From Tigriopus japonicus (lineage: Eukaryota > Arthropoda > Copepoda > Harpacticoida > Harpacticidae), in the NCBI GenBank assembly GCA_010645155.1, contig CM021316.1, positions 2,401,249 to 2,465,248 of the forward strand: a stretch of 64,000 bases of DNA. Direction: 5' to 3'. The translations under genes were made by a program, and so were the position numbers. This document shows positions 14,701-27,320 of this stretch, piece after piece. Every line of letters begins with the position of its first letter. Positions within the stretch are counted from its first letter, which is position 1. The notes beneath the pieces were generated by a model, which ran no database searches, was not told the DNA's origin, and saw nothing but the letters and a program-made list of their open reading frames with translations.

Positions 14701-17700
14701 AAATATGGTCGGCTTTTTGCAATTCAAACCGTCAGACCACGAAGCGAAATGCTCCATTTTATCACAATACATTTTCGACATTCTCGCGCAATCGTGGGAT
14801 ACCAGACCATAGTCGACGACCACCAGAGAGCACATAAATCTTGGCGAAAGGATGGCAAACGAAGCCTTTCCAGACAACTATTAACGCACCATTAGAAACT
14901 GCCAAAACGCATTGCAAAGGCCTCCTCGTTGACGTCGTACCTTCTCCAAGTTTCATTGCTCTGAGATTGACGGCTGGAACAGGCGAAAATCTGGTTCTTT
15001 ATGAGGGAATTAACTCTCAGATCAACGTCAGAAGACGAAGTTTGAGGTATCATCCATCATTAGATGCTAGGCCATCCGTAAGTTATTATCAAGTACATTA
15101 GTAGAGCAGGGTGGGTCGAAAGTAATTTTTGGCAAAAGCCATTCGGGTTTTTAGATTGTGGATTCAGATTTGAGTTGCATTGAAGCACAAAAATAGCTTG
15201 TTGCAGCTCTTTTTAAGTCACTTGAAAGCGATAATGGTTTAATGTGAACCTAATATGGCCATTCAAAAGGTTCATACACCATTTTTGAGGCTTCATGGTT
15301 TCTGTTAAACCGCAGGATCATGTATAATTATCTACTTCTCTATTTCATATGAGGTCCAGTGATGGAATAATAATTAAAGTATATAATTCCTTAAGAGACA
15401 TGAGGAGCGGAAGGAAGATCCTGTTTCATGGGGCGATGAAATTCATTTTGTTCTTGTACCATCATTCTGAAAAAAGGATATTGTTTTTTTGTTCTTATAT
15501 GAGAGCTGTGGTGAACATGAAACCCAGACATTGCATTCGTTTAAGAGGTTTTAAACCAGACTTTGGAATGGGATATCCAATATGCAAGCTGTAAAGAAGT
15601 TACCCAATGTGAATTCAAATGGAGCGTGGAATGCAAAGTAAACGATGTAAAAAGCACCAAATTCGATTTGAACTTGGCTGCAGGTGAGTTGTTGAGAACA
15701 TTTGGACGAATGGAGGGAGTATTAAAAACACATTACACATACCAATGGTTGAGTATAATTCAGAATATCAGTTGTGCATCCTTGGTTAAAAAACACATCA
15801 AATTTTGTATCGTACTGTATTCGATTCTACTAAATTTCAACAAATCTTCTTAACAGCCTCGACAATATATCTTAGAATTCTGATTTTCCATATCAAGGCA
15901 CAGTGGCATAGAGTTCGAAACTTTAGCTCTCAAACAGTTGTAATAGAAACGATTTTTTTTGTCCAAAAAAAGATACGCAGATTCTTTTTTCGTATTTTAG
16001 GCCTAAGTTAAATTGTTTAGTTCAAAATGGTGAAATCTGGAGTCGTTTTGGAAGTCAAAAATACGTTTCTTGACATGTTTGTTAAATTAAAATGAAGCAA
16101 ATGATATTCAATACTTTAGCAAGAATCAGGTATTGTTTCAAAGGCAAATTAAGAAACCAATTCATTTGAAATAACATTTTGTGAGCTTTTTGCTAGAGTT
16201 AAATCCATAAAAAACCGAAATTACCAGTTACAACGAGGCAAAAAACTTCAACTCTTCCGCAATAACTTTTAATTTTGCGGCTGCGCGATCCGTTTGACTC
16301 AATTCAAAAAAGAGGCTATGTTTCTGAGATTGTTTTAGCGTACCTAAGAGCACTACGACTTAAACGTAAGTACTAAATTTCAAATTATTTCTCAAGGGTC
16401 TTAACTGGGTAATTCTGGGTAGAAAAAAATCGTCGTTGCTCCAATATTGAACAAGCGGGAATGTTTTTTCTCACGTTTATGTAAGCTTTTAATCATGAGT
16501 TGAACATGTAGTCTGCTGTTCTGTTTCTTTTAAAACGTCCGGTGTTTCCGTAACATTGTTATAAATAGCATCTTAATGTGCAGAAAGACATCTGATTATT
16601 AACCGTGATAAAAAGTCCTGATTGTGTGGCCAAACCGCATTGTTTTTTAAAGCTGATTCCGAGGATCTGTGCCATTTTTCTCAATGAAAGTTTTTGGCAC
16701 CGAGTTGTTGTTGATATCAAATTCCTAAGGTTTAACCTTATCTTCCAATACGTCAACCTTCTGAGTCATGGTTTTGTGGATTTGCTCTTAAAAGGGTCGA
16801 GATGCAAAGGCGCTTTGGAAAAGATGCTTTTGCTTTTTTGTGTTTTTGTTATTTGGATCGCACCCATCCAAGGACGTTGTCCCACGTTATTCCGTACATA
16901 CGTAGACCCGAGTGGAAAAACGGGAACGGAAGGTTGGAATATAAAATCATTGTAAATCCTCTTCAAGGGAACAGGGGTCTTTCCAAGGCCTTTTAAAGCG
17001 AATGTTTGCCCCGAAGTTTGAAATTCCAGAGCAAAATTGGATCTTCTCCTTAAGTTCACTTATGTTTTCGTGCCCAATTTTACACAAGTAGAGAGTGTTT
17101 AGTCTCCCATTTTCTTGAGACGTATTTGCTTTCGCCATATTTTTGCAATAGTTCGTTCGCTTTTTCGCTACTCATCACTTTACAGCACTAAATCTGGCCC
17201 TCTTGGTGTTCTTTGAGGTAAAGACCTATTGGACTTCAAAGGTCTCGGTAAAATAGCACGTGCTTAGAAAGACAATTGGTTAGGAAAAATAGCCAAAGTC
17301 ATCGTCGTGCCAAAGGTCAAGAGAGAACTTTCCACAAGGTAAACCACATCCGTTGGCTGAGCCATGTGACGGATGGCTATTTCAGTGTGCAAAGGGTTTC
17401 AACATATTTTAGCTTGATTCCACGCCCACCGTAATCAAGGAAAAAGGCACTTTTAACATATTTTTTGTTTATTTTTGATAGGTCACGTGGTGTTTCAAAC
17501 CCCCTAAGATGTAGGTTTCCGTCTAGTGATGAGAACGAAGGCATTTTGTTGCCATTTTGATTTAGAATGTTTAGGTCGTTTGAAGCATACTTGAAGCAAA
17601 GAGAAAAAAATACTCGAGTGAAATGGTCTCGGTACAAAAACTGCGTTTTTTAAAAGACAAAAACGCCAATAAAAATTGCCCCCCGCCTTTCAAAAAGACA

Positions 17701-20700
17701 CGTTATGGGTTCAAAATAATAAAAAAATCGAAAAAGCACCAAAAAGCTGAAAATCATGCTTTGTGCATGAAAGAATCACAAGTTACGTCATCAAAGCTCA
17801 TCTTGCGGTGTTACGCAAAGAAGTCGTATTATTGAAGAAATATCACCTTGCTTTTAGTCTGGAATATGTTCTTTCCCATTTTCGAAATTTATTTGAGTCA
17901 AATCAAAATTGGATCCAACCACAGCCTAATGATTTATGAGGGAGCCTTGAAACCATTCACCTGATGGAAGAGGAATCGCTCTTAGAGATGTGGACGTACT
18001 ACATGTGCGAAAAATGGAAAGAGACTAGTTCGTAAAAGCACTGAGAAAACGAACCTTACAGTACTACTCTTTGCGAGTCGCAATATTTCGTAGCTCTTCC
18101 CGTTCAACCAGTGTTAGGCAAGTATTCCTTAAGAATCTCCCAAGAGTTCTTCTAATCCTTCCAGCTGAAACGTGACTCGAAGGCACTCTTGTCGAAACCA
18201 CTGTGTACACTGGAGGATCTTTTTCTGTTCGTTTATGGAAATCCGGGCTTGATTTATTGGATTGAAAACCCAATGCTTGGCACTAAAGATCTGGAATTTG
18301 GAACTGTTTGCCGAGAAAATCCATTAAAATCATCAACGCTACCGACCCAAAAAACGTGGTCTGTCTAACATAAGGTATTTCACGGGAACTGTACTACAAC
18401 GTTGAAACTTTTTCGAATCACTAAACAGGCGGGTTATAAATTCTCCTCGAATTCCCATTCTCTAACAAGATCCCGATGGACCCAAAAGTAGCTGCCCATT
18501 TGGGCGCGTGCCAAGAGCCTTTTTTCCAATCGACAGCTAGGCTCGAAAAATTATGCAAAAAGGCCAAGGATGGCGGGATCTTCCAAAAATTAAACCAACT
18601 CTTGCACCTTGGGCATAACCTTCCATACCCGCAAGCCCAGCTTAACATAATCATTGGGTCTCAAAACCAGATGGTTTGGAGAGAGAACCAGCTGCAGAGT
18701 GTGTATGTTACAATATGACCACAAAGGTGTCTCTCTTTGGAAATCAAGATCTATGGACGGATTTGCATCCGAACGGTATCAGGAGGAGGGATCCAGGTTC
18801 ATAAGGCCCATATATATCTCCCGGTCATTGCATTAGATAACGAGAATCTAAGGAGAAGGCGATGCATCTTTTAGCAGTCCATACATCGGCACAGACCCGT
18901 ATCATTCACACATTTCCAAATAACAAGCAGGATTGTGGCAACATGGGTAAAATTCAACAGGAGGTAGCTTCGAATCCACCCAATTTCAATGACATGGGTG
19001 CCTGTGGAAGTTCAATTCAAAAGTAGGGGGATTTGACACAATGACAAATGAGATGCAGGGGACACGAGAGGAGGTCCCCTTTGTATCCGTTTCCAAATTC
19101 AACACGACATCGCTGTGAGAATGAGGCGGCGGCTCAAAAATGTCATTGATGGTGTGTGCGTATGTGTTTGTGTGTACCTACAATACGAATGTACGTGAAT
19201 GTATCTATGAATGGCAATATTAAAATTTGTGACGAGCTTACCAATAGCTCACTGGGGAGATATCCGAGAAGATGGAACGGAAATTGTAATAGACATGTGG
19301 CGGGAACCATTTCTCCCAAGACAACATGAGGCACAATAAACTCCTAACAAAGTAGATGAAGATCAGACAGTGTCTTTCTCTCTTTTTTAAAAAAGATACC
19401 CACTAATCCTTGACATGTCTTGAAAGCAAGTCCGAGTTCGCCTCAAGCAAAGAATCCTCAAAAGGGCATGGCGATGCAAAAAGCCGGCAAAACAACGCCA
19501 TCCAAAGCCCCAAACCGTCCAAGAAAAACAGCAAAATAAAGTACATCCGACAGTAATCCATCAACCTGACTCAGCTAAAGGTGGTTCAATTTGAAAGGTG
19601 TCACTGGTTCCAAATAAGAAGTAAATGTTCATGGAAACTTGTGATTTCAAGGTTGATCCACATGGGTGGTTCATCTCGAGAAGATTGGTTGTAATTTGTT
19701 CGGGAGTCGATTCAAGGCCAAAAAGGCCATTGTCTATCTATCAAGATGGTAATCAACTCTGAAGATCATGTCTTGGGTTAATGTTCCACTTTGAGATGTG
19801 TTCCATCCGAGCAGTTCCATCCACATATCGAGGTCGACCAGATAGTGGAAAAAAGGGATGAGAGAAACGATCCGAGTAGGAGAGACAGTATTTCGACTAG
19901 CCATGTGCGTCTCCTTCCTGAAGGCCAAGCGCAAAGAAAGGCCACCCAATACCGAGTATGGGGATCGCAAAAGCGCAGCTGGCTGGCCTTTTGCCATGGG
20001 CACCTTCGTAATGGGAATACATTACATAAATTTGGATGGGAAAAAAAGTTTGGTCTGCTCAATGTCACACTGAATTCTGGTGAGCGAATCACATAAATTT
20101 CAGCCATAGATCTAGTATTTGAGTTAGACTCCATGAAGGTCAAGGATGAAAGTAATTTTGCAGTAAAAGATGCAGTTTGGAATAGTGTTCCTTTTGTCTT
20201 TTTTTAAGAGACTGGTTTCCGGTCTGATTGACCAGAATTGACCTTTTTAAGAGATGGAATCATGGAAACTTTTCGGGTCGGATCCAAAAAATGGAACAAA
20301 GGCCTAAAAAGGGGCAATACCCACGGTTCCATCTTCATATTTTAAATTCTGCTCATTTAAGGCGTGAAATCGGACAATGCCAAACTTGAACATTTGTGAT
20401 GAACTTTTGAAATGTTTCATTTAAACCGATTTTTGGACTTCCAATATGACATTATTCTAGTGCATATTCTAATTTGCTGGTGAAATGTCGATGAAGAGAA
20501 AGATCCAAAGAAAGGATCAATTCACAATTCACTATGTGACGGATTAAGAGCTGTTCATGAAATTCCTTTAATCTGCTCAACTAAAATTTGCCTCTGAAGA
20601 AAGGACAAGTTGTTGGAATTTTAGAGCAAAATTGCAATTTATTCTCGGAAGGCAAACTTTTGTTGCTGAGGCTCCTTTTCTTCGTACACACGACTTGGCC

Positions 20701-22975
20701 CTTTTTGAAATTCAGTAGGCAGATCAGGAAGCAATTACCTCACCTTTTTGCCGGGCCAAATTTTTGGGCATAAATTCTGGAGAAGCGAGGGAAGGTTAAA
20801 CGCCAATGAGCTTTTTCTTCCCTTCTGCTGGCAAAAGACATGGCGAAAGCAGTCAAGGAAGAGAGCTCGTTTTGTCTGGTGATGATTGGACCAATTTAAA
20901 AAGCGGAACAAATTTGCCAATGCAAAAGACACGTGCTAGACACACACAATAGGAAAAAGATGAAAAAGGAGCCAACAAAGTTGGTTTGGTGCCCACAAAC
21001 AAATTGCCTTCTTTCCTTTCTTCGGCTGCTGCTTCCAATTCCAAGCAAACTTGTGTCAAATGCAAGAAAAAGTGGCGGAAATAAAGGCTTCATTGCACAT
21101 TTGGCCTTTACTGCATTAGAGCTCAGAGTCTTTGTCTGTACCAGTTCTGGAAACTTGAGTCCTCGGTCTTGAATGGCCAAAGGGCATTTCTGTCCCAGGG
21201 CTTATCTTAAGAAAAGAAAATTCAATTATGTTAAGAAGTATTTAAGTCCACTTCCGCTCTCAAAGCTTGACGAATGGAGTCTTATTAAGCCAGATGTTGA
21301 CTATAAACTTAAAATTACATTGATGGCCGTGAGAGAACAGTTTTTAATTGAATTTAAAGGTGCAAATGAAGTTCTGAAAAAGATCAAGTTGAAATGGCTT
21401 GACTTCGCTAGATTAGACGTCGAGTGAAGAGATCAATAGAAAACACTCTAACGTCATAACTAAGGCTGCAGAAAGTGTATCCTTTTGATAAATTTGTTCG
21501 CTTTTTCCTCTTTCTTGAGTAAGGTCAATGGGCAAAGTTTTCCTGTGAACGCCTGAGTTCACCGGTTCTAAACACCACATACCGTAGAAGTAGTAGAAGA
21601 AGGATGAAGAAAAAACGAGAACCCCGTGTCCACAGTAAGAAGGTACAATGATTTATGGCAACGATTCACACCATGGACATCAACTTGATCCCATGGTCCA
21701 AAAACAGTTCCAAGTTTCCACACCTTCTTCACCCACAACTGTCTTTTTTGGGCGCTTTTTCTGTCCCACCGAGTGCACCAAGTTCCAGCAAGCAACGTCC
21801 ATCCACTGTTCCAATTTGGATCCATGGCTTCATAACGCATTTCTCGTCTTTTACAGAAGGAAGTGAAAAAAAATCTGATTTTCCTTTGATGAACATTTCT
21901 ATTGGAATTGCTTTAAGGGTCCAGAAATATTGCTTGACTAGAGTTTTTAGCGTCGATCTCTAATGAAGGGCTTTGATGGAGATTGATTTCAAAAACCACA
22001 TTTCGAGCCTCTTCCATCAGAATTCGTTCTCGCCATCGACATAAAATAGAGTGTGCTTGATGTGGCCACATTCTTTTTTTAGGTTTATCTTCAAAGAGGT
22101 CATATCAGAACGCTACTTAATCTTAAAAGACTTCATTCTATCTTCTTTTTATACGGTTAAATATCCTCCATGGAGGGTCAGTATTTGATTGAAATATCCG
22201 AGGATAAAAATGAGGTAATCTGTTTAGATATCCGTCATATTAACCGGCCACAATTACAAATTTAATGATCAATTTTGATTGAACAATTCTTGAAACACCA
22301 TCAAGCAAGGAGACTCGCAAATGGGCTCTCGCCATTCTAGCGTCACCTCTTTGGTCTGCATTCCATCACACACAGAGTGAAATTTTGGATGTTTTGCCCG
22401 GGAGTTTTGTGCGTTTGCTGAGCTCGTTCGTCGGAAACAATGAGAAAGCCTTCATCAATCTTGTCTGGTTCCCAATACACGATGAGACTGCCGACACCCT
22501 CAATTTGAAGCAAAAGGGTGAGAACATGAAACCTCGGCCCATTATTCCTCTTCGCGCTGAACTGATTTTTTAGCACACACAAAAACATCCTTTTGTTTCA
22601 GATATTTCTGGTGACTTTGGATTTGTTTTTTATATTTGAGAGGTAACTCATAACATCTTTTGAAATAGCTCTCCTAGTTTTCGCCCTCGATGTTAATGAA
22701 TTTAATCTTTCTTCATTAAAATATAATGTTTTGATGCTTGTTTTCGTTTTTTTTGTAAAATTATTTTGCTCGAAGATAACACCATTATTTTCATCTAAAC
22801 CTCCGTTTTAAGAAAATGTGATTAAAAATGCAGTTGACACATCGTTTAAAATCAGGAAGGCTGTGCTATTCAGAATTATCCAACGATTCCGGTTGGAAAA
22901 GGATTGCAAAAGAGTCCTAGAATTGTTGCATGAGCAAAAAAGTTTCTTGAGAAATCCAGATTACCGGTTATCTTG
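11721..22975. other. Gene-poor sequence, no supported gene
   Basis: Noncoding-looking A+T-rich DNA with frequent stops in all frames. The most protein-like ORF is an 84-codon plus-strand frame (21173-21427) that starts with ATG and has a lysine- and leucine-rich composition. It has no domain I recognise and its length is expected by chance. No structural RNA or transposon end was seen, apart from a transposon-end-like 17-mer at 12475-12491 that recurs at 30665-30681. Confidence 0.45.
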
Positions 22976-23258
22976 AATTTTCCGTGCATCTTCTATCGGG
23001 TGTCTCACAAACACTTCATAATTTCATAAGATTCCATAAGATTTTCTTCAGTTCTTGCAGAAATTACATAAGTAGGGCTCAAGAAATGTTTCTATACTTT
23101 CAAGACCATTCATTCTTTTTAAACCAACTTTTATTAAACTTAATTTGCCTTAAAACCTCCTAAATAACAATAACTTGATTGGCCAAAGAAAACGAACCCT
23201 CTTCACTCAAATGTTTATAACACAACTACACCCTGTTGAAGACTTTTGGAGTCAATGC
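22976..23258 (+). repeat. Dispersed repeat, copy 1
   Basis: This segment shares two blocks with 25528-25757 in the same orientation. The left block begins AATTTTCCGTGCATC and contains ATCGGGTGTCTCACAAACAC. The right block begins TTGCCTTAAAACCTCC and ends CCCTGTTGAAGACTTTTGG followed by AGTCAATGC. Between the blocks this copy is about 50 bp longer than copy 2 and unalignable by eye. Near the two edges, CGGGTGT and (on the other strand) CAGGGTGT resemble Tc1/mariner-type ends, but I see no clear target duplication. It is probably a non-autonomous transposon or its remnant. No coding capacity. Confidence 0.75.
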
Positions 23259-25527
23259 AATAGACTTCGGATCAGGTTGTATTCTTTTACTCCATCCAGA
23301 ACTTTTTTCTTGCTATCTGGCCAAATTTGTCGTTTCTTGCGTTCCTGATTTGTTTCGTCCAAAGCATTTTGCCCATAATCTCTTGCCAAGAAACTGTTCC
23401 ATTCCATTTTCTATCCGTTTCCAACATTTACTACGCAAATGGTCCCTTTTTTAAGTCAGCAGAACAGTCATAAGCATAATTCAGGCTTAACAATGGGGCC
23501 CCAATGAATTCGGCCAATATTTACGCAAATGAGCTTGAGTGCAATGGACACCCTGAAAAAGCTGGCCTTGCCATATTTGTTCATTCATGTCAACTTGAAT
23601 GGAACTGCAATCCTCATCTTTTTTTCCCTCCGAGATGCGTATCAAGCATGCAAAAGTGCATTCGTTGCCACTCTCAGTGAATGGAACAAATTTGTCATGA
23701 TCTCGTAAAGGGTATTCTCCTTCCTGAGATTGGACAAATTCGTCACTCTATATTGTTAAATTGGGTGCAGGGATCAAACCCTAAATCGGAAGATCGATGT
23801 GAGTCGAATGATTCAGGGGGCACGACATTTTGCCTTTGCAAGCCCCGTTTTTTTCTGGAACACCCGGAATGGTAACCAAAAGAAGAAGGCCTCTCCATGA
23901 TTGTCTCAGGAAACAATAAATTTGTCAGTCGGTTAGCCATTGGAGCCCTTTGAATCCCTTTCTCGCCGCCAAAGTCAAACATTGACAGTGGTGGGACGAC
24001 AAAGACAATTTTAGAAATGATTTCACTCTTTTGTGGGATCGGCTTTTCCGTTCCTCTTCGTCTTGAGTTTCATCCCAATTTTGTCGAGCCCTGTGCTCAG
24101 TCTATTTTGGACCACTTTGAGAGAATTTGAGCGCACTTTTCCCCGTCTTTCTTCTGTCCTGAATCGTGACTGTGGTCCCACAAGACATGGACCACTTATT
24201 ACGAGGGTCTTACTTGGGGAGCAATATATATTGGATCGATTGATTTATTGGCGTGATTCCAATGTCTCTCAATTTATCATGCCTGCGATGTTAGATTTCG
24301 CAAATCGTAAAAGAGGAATGCCACTTGGCAAAAATATTAGGCAATGAAAAAGAAGTTCAATAAAATCAACTGATTCTGATACAAAATCCAGAACAAGCTT
24401 ATCTGTCTTATCGAGAGGGTTGAAACTAAAAAAAATGACCATGAGGAGTGTTCATGTGAGTACTCTGTGCATTTTTCCTCATTCTCATCTGGTATGAGTG
24501 CATTTGTGGAGCATGGCCATGCAAGTTAGTTGCAGATTTTGTTAATCGAATGGATGTGAGGTCTGAAAGAGGTAACCAGCAATACCAGAAAATTCAATTC
24601 TTTCCAAAAAACATTTTGAAAGAGATCAAACATGACTACCTTAAACATTTGTTTCACTATCACAAAGTTGGTAACCAAAAACCAATTTGGTGCTTTCAGA
24701 CTTGATTTTTTTTATTTTTTACTTTATTTTGATAATGTTTGTGATTAAGTTACTACTGTGTGCGCTAAAAACTTCTGGCGACACTGTTTTGCTTTGAACT
24801 CTTATTTTCGGTAACCTAGAACCGTCCAAATCGAGATGGTCTACATTAAGCTTTATTTTGATATAATCTCGACTTTTCAAAGATTTAGCATTCTTTACAC
24901 ACACTATTTTCAATAGGTGACTAATGGCAATCCTAAAAAGTTGATACTTTTGATTTTTAATCTCCTAACAATATCAAACTAGGCCTTTAGACCACAAAAA
25001 AGACAATGAAAAAACACAGAAATGGAAAATGAAACAAAAAAATTTTTAAAAAAATGTTGTGCTTCAAGTGGAAAATTTTCAGTCTCATATTTAAGTTCGA
25101 TTCTTTCTCGGTTTTCTCTTTTTTAGGTCGAAATTTGGTCTTGTAAGCCCCATTCCTAAAACATTGAAATTAAAATGAAAATTGAAAAATATATGGACAA
25201 AATTGATTGTAAGTAAAGAGGTCACAAACAAATATGAAAAATATAAAAAAGGCATAATATGTCACTGTAAAACGGTCACGAGGAAAAAAGGTCACAGAGT
25301 AAAACGGTCCCGGTGAAAAATCACTTTCCTATCAATATTATTGTGTTTCAACCGGAATTTCTCAGAATCCCATGGGCAGTTCTCGTAAGAAGGGTGTAAT
25401 TTTGACTCCAGAGGGGCGAGGGAACGCCCTCCTCCATGGTCTGCCAGATCTGGAGTGGGTTGGGACCATTGCCCTAAAAAATGTTGTAAATGACTTCCTG
25501 ATGACTTATGGGACCTTTGCCTTGGCA
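23259..25527. other. Unassigned noncoding sequence
   Basis: Sequence between the two copies of the dispersed repeat. ORFs are short and without recognisable domains, and there are A/T-rich stretches near 24700-25270. Nothing else could be supported. Confidence 0.45.
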
Positions 25528-25757
25528 AATTTTCCGTGCATCTTCTATCGGGTGTCTCACAAACACTCCATAATTTTATAAGATTCCATAATAGTTTCTT
25601 CAGTTCTTGCAGAAAGTACATTTTTCAAATACAATATTTGCCTTAAAACCTCCTAAATAACAATAACTTGATTGGCCAAACAAAACGAACTCCCTTAACT
25701 CAAATTCAAATGTTTATAACACAGCAACACCCTGTTGAAGACTTTTGGAGTCAATGC
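25528..25757 (+). repeat. Dispersed repeat, copy 2
   Basis: Second copy of the family at 22976-23258, in the same orientation about 2.3 kb to the right. The outer blocks match nearly base for base; the middle is shorter here. Similarity stops abruptly after AGTCAATGC in both copies and just before AATTTTCCG on the left, which marks the family boundaries. No gene inside. Confidence 0.75.
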
Positions 25758-26989
25758 TGAGTCAATTTGGCATTTCACGAGGTTTAAAAGCAAGTCCTGT
25801 TATCGTCACAAGACCATACTGAATACCTATCAGCGCCTTGAAATGAACAGTAATTGTGAAACTGTCTCAAGAAAGAATACTTTGCCTGGAGATCATAATA
25901 ATAGTTGCAATAACAACTTGTTCTGTCCCCTCATTTCAATAAGAAGTCCACGTACGTACAATAAGAAGAGCCAAGCCACCAGAACAGAGTCCTTGGTTGC
26001 TCTGTGCGATGCGATGGTCTCTTGATTCCTTGCTGTCTTCTTGATTTCCCTTCCACATCAATGCAGATCTGGCCCGTTCCACTTAACGTTGTCGCCATTG
26101 AACAAGATAAAGTTTTTATTCCTTCTTACATGGAGCGACGATCTGCTCAATCCAACGAGGGGCTTATCCAAAAGGTTCAAGAAAAGAAAAGAAGAGGAAA
26201 GGGTCTTAAGAATCAAACCGGATCCAATGACAAGGATCATTCTTGGTCCGCCAATTTACTCAGGGACCCCTGTCCTTGATTTACTCCACGTGTGTACTGT
26301 ACTAGTACAAGGACAAGGAAGGCACGCAATCGATGAAAGGCACATCTGCTCAACATCCATACAAATACTAGTACATGATCAAAGGTTCAGCGGAAATGCG
26401 ATGGATAGGAATGGGGTGCACAGATTTCTTGAAGGGGGCCCAAGGGGCACCATAATAGCGTTTGAGGTCTCTCGTTTTGGAGAGGGAGAGCAAGATGAAC
26501 TGTCACATCGACTTTGTCAAGCTTACGCTTTCTGGCAAGTTAGCTTTGATCCAATTAACGACCTGTCTCTTCATATCTCAGTCTTTCCAGGCGGAGGAGA
26601 CCACACGTCTTCAGCCTTTTGGCTTTTGGGGGCCATATGTATCCAAACCCAAATCGAAAACTACAAGTGACCATCATTGATAATGAACGGATTCCTATTC
26701 GAAAGGCATGAACAGAGGGTAATGGATCGTTAGTAATTGAGCTGATTCACTGAGAGTACATTCAAGAAATGCTGTTCTGACTTATTTCTAATGCAGGGCT
26801 AGGAAAAAAGTTTTTTTTGGAGTCGAACAAAGTTTCCACACGTTTCAAGGTGTAGGGTCAGCTTACTGGTGACGCGAGCAAAGAGAGAGAACAAGCTGTG
26901 TTCAACCCTCTAGATTTTCTGCTCTACTGTACGACAAACAAATCTTTTTCTCTAAGCTCTACAAAAATAAGCTTCAGCAATTCCTCTTA
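25758..26989. other. Unassigned sequence with an open plus-strand frame
   Basis: A plus-strand frame is open from 26041 to 26670, but its first ATG is at 26227 (about 147 codons) and it has no domain, codon pattern or splice context that I can defend. The segment is more G+C-rich than its surroundings, which makes long chance frames more likely. No RNA gene or transposon end seen. Confidence 0.4.
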
Positions 26990-27320
26990 TAGGGCAATTG
27001 AAGTGTGGCGTTGTTGTGCCTTTTCATGGAGCGAGAGCGTCGACCTCTGCCACGGCTAGCTCGCACTGTGCATGCACTTGAAAAGAAACAAAATTCAGCA
27101 TTTCTCAAGCAAATGTGTCAAACTTGTAACATAATTTCCTATTTATATAACTATCATTACATTGCTAGAACAAGTCAATGCAACATATTTTGCACAATTT
27201 CTTAAATTATGCCAAGTTTTGTTTCTTTGAAAGTGCATGCACAGTGCGAGTTGGTCGTCACACTTTTCGACGCTCTCGCTCCATGAAAAGGCACAACAAA
27301 GCCACACTTCAATTGCCCTA
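26990..27320. mobile_element. MITE with about 52-bp terminal inverted repeats and TA duplication
   Basis: A 327-bp element (26992-27318) flanked by TA on both sides. The outer 52 bp of the arms match at 51 positions, starting GGGCAATTGAAGTGTGGC at 26992 and mirrored from 27318. After a diverged gap a second matched block follows, including the palindrome GTGCATGCAC and AAAGAAACAAAA. Inner sequence is A+T-rich with no ORF. The high arm identity suggests a fairly recent insertion or selection on the ends. The TA duplication and missing transposase make it a non-autonomous MITE; the superfamily is not certain. Confidence 0.85.

Noticed and set aside
21173..21427. 84-codon plus-strand ATG frame with protein-like composition
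   Set aside because: No family recognised, and the length is well within chance expectation.
26041..26670. Open plus-strand frame of 209 codons
   Set aside because: The frame starts at TTG; the first ATG (26227) leaves about 147 codons. The region is locally G+C-richer, which lengthens chance frames, and no domain or splice context was seen.
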